Shown: positions 24,500-32,700, counted from the stretch's first letter. The stretch is DNA of 64,000 nt from Candidatus Villigracilis adiacens (GCA_016703605.1 JADJBU010000006.1:123700-187699); one strand, 5' to 3'. The notes: a model not told the origin generated them from the letters alone. Made by a program: numbers and translations.

Positions 24500-25294
24500 A
24501 TGTTTAGAAGAAAATCATTTTTATTGGTAAGCGTATTTCTCATCGCCTCGCTGACCGCCTGCAACATGCCCAGCGGCACGGAGCCAACCGTCGACCTGGC
24601 TGGCACCGTCACCGCCCAGGCATTATTACTCGAGTCCGGTTCCGGGGGAAACGCGCCTCAACAGGAATTGCCCACTGCCACACCGGCTTTTACGGCAACC
24701 CCCGAATTGACCGGAACCCCCAGCGTGCCTGAAGTAACCGTCAGCGTAAATACCAACTGCCGCACCGGTCCAGGGACGGCGTATCAGATCATTGGCGCCC
24801 TGGTGATCGGTCAAAAGGAATTGTGGTTGGGAAGAATTCACCCACCGGTTACTGGATCATCAACAACCCCGGCAGTACCGGAACCTGCTGGCTGTTCCCG
24901 CAGTACGCGACCGTCTCCGGCGACACCGCCAAGTTGCAGGAATACTGATCCCCCAACGCCGACGCCCACATTTACCTCCACGCCCACAGCCACACCCACG
25001 CTTGCCTCGCCTGCGCCGGTCAACAATGTGAACATCACCATGGTCTGCACGCCCGACGGCATTAACTTCAAACACTCGGGCACGCTCACCTGGGAGGATA
25101 AATCCAACAACGAAGACGGCTTCAATATCTACGTCAACGGCACATTGATCGCCAGCATTCCCGCAAACAGCGTCTCGTACAACGTCCCGCAGGGTTCCTC
25201 CATGGCGGCAGGAATCGCATCCATCTTCGAAGTCGAAGCCTTCAACGCCGCCGGGCAGGCTGCAAAGAAGAGCGTTACCAGGGGCTGTCCGTAA
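24500..25294 (+). CDS. Lipoprotein with SH3-like and FN3-like domains, probable double frameshift
   Basis: 264 aa as read. AAGGAG precedes the ATG; signal MFRRKSFLLVSVFLIASLTAC has a lipobox. A Thr/Pro linker leads to an SH3_3-like bacterial domain (VTVSVNTNCRTGPGTAYQIIGALVIGQK). From about 24825 to 24945 the frame is off: the +1 frame reads GYWIINNPGSTGTCWLFPQYATV, the normal end of this domain, before returning to PTPTPTFTSTPTATPT. The last 90 residues (FKHSGTLTWEDKSNNEDGFNIYVNG; FEVEAFNAAGQA) form an FN3-like domain. Such proteins are surface-exposed; the function is unknown. Confidence 0.72.
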   Translation: MFRRKSFLLVSVFLIASLTACNMPSGTEPTVDLAGTVTAQALLLESGSGGNAPQQELPTATPAFTATPELTGTPSVPEVTVSVNTNCRTGPGTAYQIIGALVIGQKELWLGRIHPPVTGSSTTPAVPEPAGCSRSTRPSPATPPSCRNTDPPTPTPTFTSTPTATPTLASPAPVNNVNITMVCTPDGINFKHSGTLTWEDKSNNEDGFNIYVNGTLIASIPANSVSYNVPQGSSMAAGIASIFEVEAFNAAGQAAKKSVTRGCP

Positions 25295-25316
25295 GCATAG
25301 TTTTTGAAATGAAAAC

Positions 25317-25352
25317 AAAACGTCCTGCAGAAACCCGCAGGACGTTTTGTTT
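25317..25352 (+). terminator. Rho-independent terminator
   Basis: Stem CGTCCTGC (25321-25328) pairs with GCAGGACG (25337-25344) across an 8-base loop, followed by TTTTGTTTT. The flanking A-run makes it potentially bidirectional. Confidence 0.85.
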
Positions 25353-25354
25353 TG

Positions 25355-25360
25355 TATAAT
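25355..25360 (+). promoter_or_regulatory. -10 box TATAAT, leaderless arrangement
   Basis: Only 7 bases lie between this box and the ATG at 25368, so transcription would start at or next to the start codon. It abuts the preceding terminator. Confidence 0.5.
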
Positions 25361-25367
25361 CGTCTTC

Positions 25368-25928
25368 ATGCCCACCTTTCAAGCCCCGCAGGTCGTACCC
25401 ATTCCCGATGACGCAAAGGAACGCGCCCGCGCCTTCGCCTTCGCGGTTACAGGAACGGTCAATTACAAGGACAGCAACCAGGATGTGATCGAAAAGATCC
25501 GCGACGACCATTTCGTCTCCAAACTTGGCGAGGAGGCGGCGATCCTCTTCGAGGGTAGAAACTGCTCGGTCGAAGGACCAGACTACGGCGTGTATGAGGC
25601 GAAGCGCAAATCCTGGGCGGCAGATTTGAGAGTCAACGATCTCGAAGTGGCGGTCAAGACCCAGAGGCGGTCCGCTGCGAATCGCTACGGGCTTTCGTGG
25701 ACATTTCAGGATTCGCCCGAACGGCGCGACCCCATTTTGGATAGGCCGGATGCATGGGTCTGTTTGGTTGTATTCGAGGATTTGAAGGAAGGGACCGAAT
25801 GCGTGGTCCATCCGCTCAGGAAGATCAAGCAACTGATCTTTGAAGCGCCCCGCCTTGCAAGACTGGTCGGTAAAAAACAGGCAGTCTATCTCGAGACGCT
25901 GATTCAACGCGGCATCATGAAAGAATGA
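25368..25928 (+). CDS. Hypothetical protein, possibly PD-(D/E)xK nuclease-like
   Basis: 186 aa from the ATG at 25368, chosen because the -10 box overlaps the alternative start at 25347. No family is recognised with confidence. The core LGEEAAILFEGRNC, then DYGVYEAKRKSWAADLRVNDLEVAVKTQRR, resembles the acid-acid-x-Lys pattern of small restriction-type nucleases: an early Glu, then Asp, then a strand ending V-K-T-Q. The C-terminus (KIKQLIFEAPRLARLVGKKQAVYLETL) looks helical. It has its own promoter and a terminator upstream, so it is monocistronic. Confidence 0.65.
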   Translation: MPTFQAPQVVPIPDDAKERARAFAFAVTGTVNYKDSNQDVIEKIRDDHFVSKLGEEAAILFEGRNCSVEGPDYGVYEAKRKSWAADLRVNDLEVAVKTQRRSAANRYGLSWTFQDSPERRDPILDRPDAWVCLVVFEDLKEGTECVVHPLRKIKQLIFEAPRLARLVGKKQAVYLETLIQRGIMKE

Positions 25929-26276
25929 TTAACTCACCTTACGCAGTTCTCCCTTCAGATTGTCACCCTGAGTGGAGCGAAGGGTCTCTGGGACAGTCGT
26001 AGAACTGCTTCGCTTCGCTCCAAAGAAACAAGGGGTTTTCAAGCCCATTTGCCGCAGATTTCGCAGATTGACGCGGATTTTAAAACAATTCGCGAAAATT
26101 CGCGTAATCCGCGGCTGAATCTCTTATTTCTTCTCTTGGAACGGCGTTCCTTCCCGCCGTGGACTTACTCAGCATGACATCGTGCGTATGGTGAGTGAAT
26201 CAAAAGCCCCGCCGCGCTTCGACTTCGCTCAGCGCGCGGGGTAATCGTCAATCTAAAATCTTAATTCGTAATTCGG
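25929..26276. repeat. Intergenic region built of dispersed repeats
   Basis: No gene seen. 25955-26030 carries the sequence family TTGTCACCCTGAGTGGAGCG...AAGGGTCTCTGGGACA, repeated at 31265-31352; 26045-26120 is a Cyt/Gua-rich CGCAGATT/GCGGATT-type imperfect palindrome. 26160-26240 is a further CGCTCAGC-type remnant. Confidence 0.6.
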
Positions 26277-27608
26277 TTAGGTTCCCTCTTCCCACGAGTT
26301 GAGGTAGTGAAGCTGCTCGTCGGAGAGGATGTCGATCTTGACGCCCATGGCTTCGAGTTTGAGGCGGGCGATCTCATTATCGATCTCGGTCGGCACGGAG
26401 TAGACCTTCTTCTCCAGTTTGTCGGCGTTCTTCGCCATGTATTCGGCGGAAAGCGCCTGGTTGGCAAAGGACATATCCATCACCGAAGCAGGGTGACCTT
26501 CAGCCGAGGCGAGGTTGATCAAGCGCCCTTCGCCGAGGATGTTGATCTTGCGCCCATCCTTGGTGGTGTACTGGTCCACGAACGGGCGGACGAGGTTGGG
26601 CGCGCCAACGCTCATCTTTTCGAGGGCGGGGATGTTGATCTCGACATTGAAGTGACCGGAGTTGGCAACCAGCGCGCCGTCCTTCATCGCTTCGAAATGC
26701 TTGCCGTCGATCACGTTCAAGTCGCCTGTGACGGTGCAGAAGATGTCGCCCAGTTTCGCGGCGTCCATCATCGGCATGACCTGGAAACCGTCCATTGCGG
26801 CTTCGAGCGCCTTCATCGGGTCCACTTCGGTGACGATCACCAGGGCGCCCATGCCGCGCGCGCGCGAGGCGAGACCGCGTCCGCACCAGCCGTAGCCAGC
26901 CACAACGAAGGTTTTACCCGCCAGCAGGACGTTGGTCGCGCGGACGATGCCGTCAATGGTGGACTGCCCGGTTCCGTAGCGGTTGTCGAACATGTGTTTG
27001 GTCAACGCGTCGTTCACTGCGATGACGGGGAATTTCAACACGCCGTCCCTCTCCATCGCCTTCAAACGGATCACGCCGGTGGTGGTCTCTTCCGTTCCGC
27101 CGACGACGTTCTTCAGCATCTGCTTGCGTTCATCATCCTTGAGGCTCTTCGCCCAATCCGCGAGGGAGGGTTCGAGTTTTTCGAAACGTCCCATTTCGAT
27201 GAAGAAAAGGGAGGAGACGAGGTCGGCGCCGTCATCCTGGGTCATGTGGGGCATGTGTTCGAGCGCGGCGCGGATGTGCTTGAAGTACGTCACCTTATCT
27301 TCGCCCTTGATGGCGAAGACGGGGATCTCGTAATTGTTGACCAAAGCCGCAGCCACATCGTCCTGTGTGGAGAGCGGGTTGGAGGCGGTCAGGACGATGT
27401 CCGCGCCGCCGTCGTGCAGGGTGCGCATCAGGTTCGCCGTCTCGGTGGTGACGTGCAGACAGCAGGAAAGGCGCATCCCTTTGAGCGGCTTCTCCTCCTT
27501 GAAGCGCTCGCGGATCGAACGCAGGACGGGCATTTCGCGTTCCGCCCACTCAATGCGGCGGCGTCCGCCTTCCGACTGGTTGATGTCTTTGATATCGTAA
27601 TTGCTCAT
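26277..27608 (-). CDS. ahcY: Adenosylhomocysteinase
   Basis: 443 aa. It hydrolyses S-adenosylhomocysteine to adenosine and homocysteine, relieving product inhibition of methyltransferases. Visible: LSCCLHVTTETANL, LTASNPLSTQDDVAAAL, GGTEETTTGVIRL, NDALTKHMFDNRYGTGQS (substrate and catalytic Lys/Asp) and the NAD+ site VVAGYGWCGRGLASRARGMG. GYGWCGRG replaces the GYGDVGKG of most bacterial and eukaryotic enzymes, and the C-terminal Lys/Tyr tail (PDHYRY) is absent; both are marks of the archaeal/Thermotoga-type branch. It lies 58 bases downstream of an adenosine-kinase-like gene on the same strand, which consumes one product. Confidence 0.95.
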   Translation of the reverse strand: MSNYDIKDINQSEGGRRRIEWAEREMPVLRSIRERFKEEKPLKGMRLSCCLHVTTETANLMRTLHDGGADIVLTASNPLSTQDDVAAALVNNYEIPVFAIKGEDKVTYFKHIRAALEHMPHMTQDDGADLVSSLFFIEMGRFEKLEPSLADWAKSLKDDERKQMLKNVVGGTEETTTGVIRLKAMERDGVLKFPVIAVNDALTKHMFDNRYGTGQSTIDGIVRATNVLLAGKTFVVAGYGWCGRGLASRARGMGALVIVTEVDPMKALEAAMDGFQVMPMMDAAKLGDIFCTVTGDLNVIDGKHFEAMKDGALVANSGHFNVEINIPALEKMSVGAPNLVRPFVDQYTTKDGRKINILGEGRLINLASAEGHPASVMDMSFANQALSAEYMAKNADKLEKKVYSVPTEIDNEIARLKLEAMGVKIDILSDEQLHYLNSWEEGT

Positions 27609-27666
27609 GTAGTGCTCCTTCTTTTTGATAATTATGGGTCGGTGGGTAGTGATTGGAGATTTCTGG

Positions 27667-28623
27667 TTACTTCAACAACACATCCAGCTTTTGGCTGTCG
27701 TCGAAATGCTTGCGGAAGCGCTGGACAAAGTCTTCGCGGGCGTAGGAGTGATTCTGGGTTCCGCGCTGTTCAAGGCAGTATACCGCGGAAAGCGAGCCGA
27801 TCTCGCCGCACAGTTTCCATTCGAAGCCGTGCGAGTACCCGGCGAGGAATCCGCCGCGGAAGGCGTCGCCCACACCGGTCGGGTCGACGATCTCGTCCTC
27901 CGGCACGGTCGGAATGTGAACCGAGGTGCCGTCGGAGTACAGGTCCGCGCCGTCTTTGCCGCGGGTAATGACCAGCACCTTGACGTGATCAAGAATCTGG
28001 TCGAGGCTCCAGCCGGTCTTCTTGGAGATCAAACCGAATTCGTAATCGTTGCAGAAGAGGAAGTACGCGCCTTCCATATCGCGGGCGAGTTCCTTGCCCT
28101 CAAGCCGTAAAACCTGCTGGCTGGGATCGTACAGATAGGGAATGCCCAACTCGCGGCATTCGGCGGGGAATTTCATCATCGCATCGGGCGAACTGGGAGA
28201 GACGATGACCAGGTCTGGCTTTTTGTCGAGTTCCTTGAGAGACTGGGTCGCAGAGTAGCCCATCGCCCCGGGGTAGAAGGAAGCGATCTGGGCGGAGGTA
28301 TGATCCGTTGTTGCAAAGAACGAAGCGGTGAACACGCCGGGAACCACCTTCATCAGGTCTGTGTCCACGCCCTTGGATTCAAGCCAGGCGCGGTAATCCC
28401 CAAAGTCTTCGCCGACGGTCGCCATGACCCGCGGTTTTTCCCCAAGCAGCGCCATGGTATAGGCGATATTCGGCGCGATGCCGCCGCGCTGTTTGGACAT
28501 TGAATCAACGAGGAAAGAAAGGCTGATCGATTCAAGCCGTTCGGGCAGAATCTGTTCCTTGAAGTGACCCGGGAAGGTCATCAGGTAATCGTAGGCTACT
28601 GAGCCGGTAAGTAAGACATCCAT
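27667..28623 (-). CDS. PfkB-family kinase, probably adenosine kinase
   Basis: 318 aa. Visible: SMSKQRGGIAPNIAYTMALLG (substrate Gly-Gly loop), VFTASFFATTD, YDPSQQVLRLEGKEL and the ATP/anion-hole signature VDPTGVGDAFRGGFLAGYSHG near residue 255. The gene precedes ahcY in a probable two-gene operon, so phosphorylation of adenosine to AMP is the most economical role: it would pull AhcY toward hydrolysis. Sequence alone cannot exclude another nucleoside or sugar specificity. Confidence 0.82.
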   Translation of the reverse strand: MDVLLTGSVAYDYLMTFPGHFKEQILPERLESISLSFLVDSMSKQRGGIAPNIAYTMALLGEKPRVMATVGEDFGDYRAWLESKGVDTDLMKVVPGVFTASFFATTDHTSAQIASFYPGAMGYSATQSLKELDKKPDLVIVSPSSPDAMMKFPAECRELGIPYLYDPSQQVLRLEGKELARDMEGAYFLFCNDYEFGLISKKTGWSLDQILDHVKVLVITRGKDGADLYSDGTSVHIPTVPEDEIVDPTGVGDAFRGGFLAGYSHGFEWKLCGEIGSLSAVYCLEQRGTQNHSYAREDFVQRFRKHFDDSQKLDVLLK

Positions 28624-29063
28624 TGCACACTCGCAGAAAAAGGCGCACTCTTACGAGTGCGCTTTGAAATGGGTATAAACGCGAGTTTATCATGAGGACG
28701 GCGGAATGTCTAGAATTTTCCCGCATGGATCATGGTTGCAGCAAGTCATAAACCCTTAATGCGAAGAGCGAATCAAGACGAATTGCAAAAAGAACTGCGC
28801 TTCGCGTCATTCGCCCCATTTGCGTTATTCGCGTTAAGTCTTTTGCTTGAATCTCCATTTTGTCCATCGGCTTTGCCATAGCCATGCCGCGCAGGCGTGC
28901 AAAGTTTGTTATTTGGACTGCAAAATCAGGAGATTTTGCAGTCCAAAGTCGGGAGATGCCGTGGCGCCAACGGCGCCACCACAGCGCCGCTTTGGACTCC
29001 GCCCTTAAAACCTTTTAGCGCACCCCTGCGCGCCCATACCCAGCCGCCAGCCGAATTCTCTGT
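28624..29063. other. Intergenic region with MITE-like copy R1
   Basis: No gene recognised. 28745-28850 holds imperfect CGAAGAGCG/TTCGCGTTA-type repeats; 28887-29034 is the R1 copy of a palindromic repeat element. Confidence 0.6.
28887..29034. repeat. MITE-like element R1 (subfamily with perfect 16-bp hairpin)
   Basis: It contains TTTGGACTGCAAAATC (28912-28927) and its perfect complement (28932-28947) around the loop AGGA. Then come GGGAGATGCCG, a GGCGCC palindrome pair and CAGCGCCGCTTTGGACTCCG. Ends are complementary (CGCGCAGGCGTGC against CGCGCAGGGGTGC). Related to R2, R3 and R4. Confidence 0.72.
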
Positions 29064-29069
29064 TAAAAT
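29064..29069 (+). promoter_or_regulatory. -10 box TAAAAT before the HIT gene
   Basis: 11 bases before the ATG at 29081 with no Shine-Dalgarno; near-leaderless arrangement. Confidence 0.45.
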
Positions 29070-29080
29070 CAAACGACATC

Positions 29081-29566
29081 ATGAAACATCTCTGGTCACC
29101 CTGGCGTATGAAATACATCGAAACCCACAATAAAGAAGACGTCTGCGTGTTCTGTCACGCGCAGGCAATGCAGGACGGCGTAGATAACCTGATCGCTTTT
29201 CGCGGCAGGGATTCGTACGTGATCCTCAACCGCTACCCCTATACCAGCGGACATTTGATGGTGATTCCCTTCGAACACGTCTCGACCCTCGACGGGTTGC
29301 CCCCGTCCACCCGCGCCGAGATGATGGAATTGACCTCGCGCTGCACCACCGTATTGGGCGGGGTCTACAAAACACAATCCTTCAACGTGGGCATCAACAT
29401 GGGCGAAGCCGCCGGCGCGGGCGTGCTCGGGCATATCCACATTCACATCGTCCCACGCTGGGCAGGAGATACGAACTTCATGTCCTCAGTCGGCGGCGCG
29501 CGCGTGCTGCCCGAATCGCTGGAGGATACCTACAAAAAAGTGAGCGGCGCATTTGCAGGAAAGTGA
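29081..29566 (+). CDS. HIT-family hydrolase/phosphorylase
   Basis: 161 aa. The histidine triad GHIHIHIVPRW lies near residues 116-126 (H-x-H-x-H), the nucleotide-phosphate-binding and catalytic site. The N-terminal MKHLWSPWRMKYI and CVFCHA (Cys-x2-Cys) and NRYPYTSGHLMVIPFEHV place it in the Ap4A phosphorylase/HIT branch common in Chloroflexota and actinobacteria. Likely substrates are dinucleoside polyphosphates or nucleotidyl-phosphoramidates. It is followed after 36 bases by the DUF3048 lipoprotein gene, possibly co-transcribed. Confidence 0.9.
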   Translation: MKHLWSPWRMKYIETHNKEDVCVFCHAQAMQDGVDNLIAFRGRDSYVILNRYPYTSGHLMVIPFEHVSTLDGLPPSTRAEMMELTSRCTTVLGGVYKTQSFNVGINMGEAAGAGVLGHIHIHIVPRWAGDTNFMSSVGGARVLPESLEDTYKKVSGAFAGK

Positions 29567-29602
29567 TTCAGAAGTTGGGGACATTGGAAAACGGAGAACT
29601 TA

Positions 29603-31231
29603 ATGAAAGGCTCCAGGCAGTTGCCACCCCCGGTTTACTATATTTTGATCGCAGGCATCATTGCCGCTTCATGCGCCGACAACATAACCGCGCCGTCTCC
29701 CACAGCGCAACTCCCTTCGATCACATCCACGCCCGCAACCCCACCGCCCACCTCCAGCCCCACCCCGCAGGCATTCTCCACCCCCGCCCATTACGGACCA
29801 GATAACGAAAACTTCCCCCCGCATATCAACCCGCTCAACGGGCGCGCGGTGGAAGACCCAAGCCTGTTCGACACGCCCGCAGTCGCAATATCCATTTCAC
29901 ATTTTCCCGCCGCCGCCCGCCCGCAAGCCGGGCTGTCCTTCGCCCCGTGGGTCTTCGAGTTTTACATCACCGAAGGCGCAACGCGTTTCCTCGCCATCTT
30001 CCACGGCGAATTTCCCCAACCGGAACAACCAATCACCGGAGATTGCCCCGCCCGCAGCGAGCCGTTCGTTCAAACAATAAACATACTCGGCAATCGAATC
30101 TGGCTCGACCAAAATAAAAACGGAACGCAGGAAGATTACGAAAAGGGAGTTGGCGGCGTCTGCGTCAACCTGCTGGACGCATCCGGCAGCCTGCTTCAAC
30201 AAACCGCCAGCGACTCGAACGGCTACTACGGCTTCAACGTCCAGCCGGGGGAATATATCGTCGAGTTCAAAATACCCGCCTGGCTCAAGTTCACCCGGAA
30301 AAATATCGGGGATGAAGACCGCGACAGCGACGCCGACCCAGATTCGGGCAGGGCTGGGGCGGATTTAAAATCCACGCTTCTTTACCTGGACGCAGGCTTG
30401 GTCCCGTCCGAAGAAACGCGCCCACCCTCGAGCGACTCGCAACTACCCGCCGCGGAGGTTGGACCCGTCCGCTCGGGGCGGCTGCTCTACATTGACATCC
30501 ACAATATGTTCATCAACTCGTGTTTCATCTACGCCTCCGCCTCGCCGGAGATTTTGCCGATGCTGCCGCAGTGTTACCTCGTCCCCCACGACGAAGCCAG
30601 CGGCGGCGCGATGCTGCCCATCGAAAAGATGAAGTCGCTGGCAGAGGAAAACCGCGAATCGCGCTCGGGAGAATTCAATTACGCCTCGAATGTTTTCTCC
30701 GAAACGCCCCCGCCCGGCGGACTGCCCGCAAACAAGGTAAATTCCTACATTGCCAGGCTCAACCAGGCGGCATGGATGTACGACCCGCTCTCCGCTTCGT
30801 ATTGGCGTTACGTGGACGACACAACGCCCGAAAACGCGGGAAACCTTCACGCCGAGATAGACCGGCTGACCGGCAGACAATTGCAGTTCGAGAACATCGT
30901 CGTCTTATTCGTCGAGCAGGAGGTCTTCGAGTACAGGCATGTCCCCATCCCAACCCTGATCGATTGGGGGCTGGAACTCGGCGGCGGCGGCTTCGGGGTT
31001 CTTTTCCGCGACGGGATGAAATATGATATTCGTTGGAGCGCCAGGGCGCGCGAATACGAAAAAGAGACGGGGCTTGCCCGCCCGGTTTACTTCACAGACG
31101 CAGGCGGAAACCCGGCCCCGCTCAAGCCCGGGCAGACCTGGCTCTTCGTGGCAACCCCGTATTCATATGTAACCAACCAGGGCGACGGAAGCTGGGTGAT
31201 CCGCTATGTCGCGCCGGAGGGAGCAAAGTAG
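29603..31231 (+). CDS. DUF3048 (YerB-like) lipoprotein with inserted SdrD-B-like domain
   Basis: 542 aa. Signal with lipobox AASC, then a Ser/Thr/Pro linker. The N-terminal DUF3048 half reads INPLNGRAVEDPSLFDTPAVAISISHFPAAARPQAGLSFAPWVFEFYITEGATRFLAIF. It is interrupted at about residues 155-265 by a Cna/SdrD B-type domain (NRIWLDQNKNGTQEDYEKGVGGVCVNLLDASG; DSNGYYGFNVQPGEYIVEF; a DEDRDSDADPDSG acidic Ca-binding-like loop). It then continues through the middle of the domain to DUF3048_C (IVVLFVEQEVFEY; FRDGMKYDIRWSA; RPVYFTDAGGNPAPLKPGQTWLFVAT). The function of YerB-like proteins is unsettled; a cell-envelope role is likely. The insertion is unusual. Confidence 0.78.
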   Translation: MKGSRQLPPPVYYILIAGIIAASCADNITAPSPTAQLPSITSTPATPPPTSSPTPQAFSTPAHYGPDNENFPPHINPLNGRAVEDPSLFDTPAVAISISHFPAAARPQAGLSFAPWVFEFYITEGATRFLAIFHGEFPQPEQPITGDCPARSEPFVQTINILGNRIWLDQNKNGTQEDYEKGVGGVCVNLLDASGSLLQQTASDSNGYYGFNVQPGEYIVEFKIPAWLKFTRKNIGDEDRDSDADPDSGRAGADLKSTLLYLDAGLVPSEETRPPSSDSQLPAAEVGPVRSGRLLYIDIHNMFINSCFIYASASPEILPMLPQCYLVPHDEASGGAMLPIEKMKSLAEENRESRSGEFNYASNVFSETPPPGGLPANKVNSYIARLNQAAWMYDPLSASYWRYVDDTTPENAGNLHAEIDRLTGRQLQFENIVVLFVEQEVFEYRHVPIPTLIDWGLELGGGGFGVLFRDGMKYDIRWSARAREYEKETGLARPVYFTDAGGNPAPLKPGQTWLFVATPYSYVTNQGDGSWVIRYVAPEGAK

Positions 31232-31261
31232 TTTGTTAGTTATTCCGAGTAACGCAAATCG

Positions 31262-31360
31262 CCTTACAAATTGTCACCTTGAGTGGCGCAAGGCGCCACG
31301 AAGGGTCTCTGAGACAATCGTAGAGATGCTTCGCTTCGCTCAGCATGACATCTAAGAGTG
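31262..31360. repeat. Dispersed repeat (TTGTCACCTTGAGTG family)
   Basis: Shares TTGTCACC-TGAGTGG-GC, GAAGGGTCTCTG-GACA, CGTAGA and GCTTCGCTTCGCTC with 25950-26030; here with a GGCGC insertion and ending CAGCATGACAT. Confidence 0.65.
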
Positions 31361-31387
31361 TTAGGCAATTAAAGTTACCCTGAATCG

Positions 31388-31760
31388 AAGATCTCATCAC
31401 CCACAAATCCTGGTGGGATACGGTCGATCTGATTGCGGGAGACATCGTTGGGGCGCAATTCAAACGCCACCCAAAGTCAAAGGCGAGGTACCTGAAAAGA
31501 TGGCGCAGTCTGACAATTTCTGGCTTCGACGGACCACCCTGCTGTTTCAACTTGGCTATAAAGCAGAAACAGACTTTGAACTGCTATGCGGGATCATCGA
31601 AGAAAACCTCGGCTCAGACGAGTTTTTCATCAACAAGGCAATCGGCTGGGCGCTGCGGCAATACGCCTGGACGGAGCCAAAAAAGGTTCAGGCGTATGTC
31701 AAAGCCACGGGTGGGCTGAGTCCCTTGAGCAGGCGTGAGGCGTTGAAAAACGTGGGATGA
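31388..31760 (+). pseudogene. AlkD-like DNA alkylation repair protein, 3' remnant
   Basis: The C-terminal part of a HEAT-repeat AlkD-type DNA glycosylase in two frames. EDLITHKSWWDTVDLIAGDIVG begins at about 31388, then a shift near 31500, then SDNFWLRRTTLLFQLGYKAETD and FINKAIGWALRQYAWTEPKKVQAYV through LSPLSRREALKNVG to 31760. AlkD removes positively charged alkylated bases; the Asp in the TWWDTVD-like motif is preserved. The first ~120 residues are missing and replaced by a dispersed repeat, so this is a genuine truncation. Confidence 0.75.
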
Positions 31761-31839
31761 GGCTTGAGGGGAGAATCAGGCTAAACTGGCTACGCGCAAC
31801 ACAGGAAAGACATCCCAAAAAAACTTGCCGATTTGGAAT

Positions 31840-31886
31840 TTGACAGGATTCGTCCGTAAAGAGTAAAATCTGGCTCGACTAGCCAG
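31840..31886 (+). promoter_or_regulatory. Sigma70-type promoter and operator of the toxin-antitoxin operon
   Basis: TTGACA (31840-31845), 18-base spacer, TAAAAT (31864-31869). Immediately downstream is the palindrome CTGGCT-cgact-AGCCAG (31870-31886), with a further CTGGCT half-site at 31894-31899. This position suits autorepression by the antitoxin or the toxin-antitoxin complex. Confidence 0.7.
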
Positions 31887-31917
31887 AAACGAACTGGCTT
31901 ACCCAAGGAGTTCGCCG

Positions 31918-32172
31918 ATGAATGCCGTCTGGCAAATACAGGAAGCCAAGAATAATCTTAGTGAAGTGATTACCCTCGCCATCAGGCAGGGTCCGCAATT
32001 GATAACGAAGCACGGAGAGAAGACGGCGGTCGTCCTCTCGTACAACGAATATGAAAAACTGCGCAAATCGCAGGGGAAGCTTTCTGAATTTTTCAGTGCG
32101 TCGCCCCTTGCGGGCGCAAATCTCAATCTTGCCCGGGACAAATCCCTGCCGCGTAAAACCTTGAAACTATGA
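31918..32172 (+). CDS. Type II antitoxin, Phd/YefM family
   Basis: 84 aa; AAGGAG precedes the ATG at 31918. The N-terminal DNA-binding/dimerisation domain is typical: VWQIQEAKNNLSEVITLAIRQGPQLITKHGEKTAVVLSYNEYEKL. The C-terminal part (SASPLAGANLNLARDKSLPRKTL) is the disordered toxin-wrapping tail. It overlaps the PIN toxin start by 4 bases (ATGA). It would neutralise the toxin and repress its own promoter. Confidence 0.92.
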   Translation: MNAVWQIQEAKNNLSEVITLAIRQGPQLITKHGEKTAVVLSYNEYEKLRKSQGKLSEFFSASPLAGANLNLARDKSLPRKTLKL

Positions 32173-32588
32173 AGTATCTGCTCGACACTTGCGTCATCGA
32201 AGAACTGATCAAGCTCCAACCCAACCCTGAAGTCATTGCTTTTGTCGACTCTCTCGAACACGAAGACATTTTTCTAAGCGCCATTACCGTGGGGGAAATC
32301 ACAAAGGGCATTCATTTGGTCGGCAGCCCAAACCGCAAACAGGAACTCGAAGCCTGGCTTCGGGATTTTTTTCTCGTTCGCTTTGAAGGACATATCCTCC
32401 CCCTGGACACCGAGATATTCATCTGTTGGGGGCAGTTATCTGCCAACCTTGAGCGACTCGGGCTTCCCCCCGCCCCATCCATCGACTCTCTGATCGCCGC
32501 CACAGCCCTTACGCATCAGATGGTGCTGGTTACGATGAATGAAGATGATTTTGAAAATACAGGGTTGGAGATCGTGAACCCATGGTGA
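32169..32588 (+). CDS. vapC: VapC-type PIN-domain ribonuclease toxin
   Basis: 139 aa. The PIN acidic residues are visible: Asp6 in YLLDTCV, Glu in ITVGEITKGI, Asp in PSIDSLIAATAL and Asp/Asn in TMNEDDFENTG. PIN toxins cut specific RNAs, often tRNAs. The gene is translationally coupled to the Phd-family antitoxin and followed by a strong terminator, so the pair is a self-contained unit. A Phd antitoxin with a PIN toxin is a common hybrid pairing. Confidence 0.92.
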   Translation: MKYLLDTCVIEELIKLQPNPEVIAFVDSLEHEDIFLSAITVGEITKGIHLVGSPNRKQELEAWLRDFFLVRFEGHILPLDTEIFICWGQLSANLERLGLPPAPSIDSLIAATALTHQMVLVTMNEDDFENTGLEIVNPW

Positions 32589-32618
32589 AGGAGGAAAAAA
32601 AGTGAAAGCAGGCTGAGG

Positions 32619-32650
32619 AACGAGTTGCTATCTGCAACTCGTTTTTTTTG
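32619..32650 (+). terminator. Rho-independent terminator of the toxin-antitoxin operon
   Basis: AACGAGTTGC (32619-32628), loop TATCT, GCAACTCGTT (32634-32643), then a T-run. Confidence 0.9.
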
Positions 32651-32700
32651 TTTATCCATTACGCCCAGGGCGAATTCCGCTGGGAGGAAATTCCTGCATG

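Noticed and set aside
26307..27968. A 553-codon plus-strand frame opposite ahcY and the adenosine kinase gene
   Set aside because: Its translation is low-complexity Gly/Asp/Val/His-rich, a shadow of the highly conserved minus-strand AhcY; no motifs.
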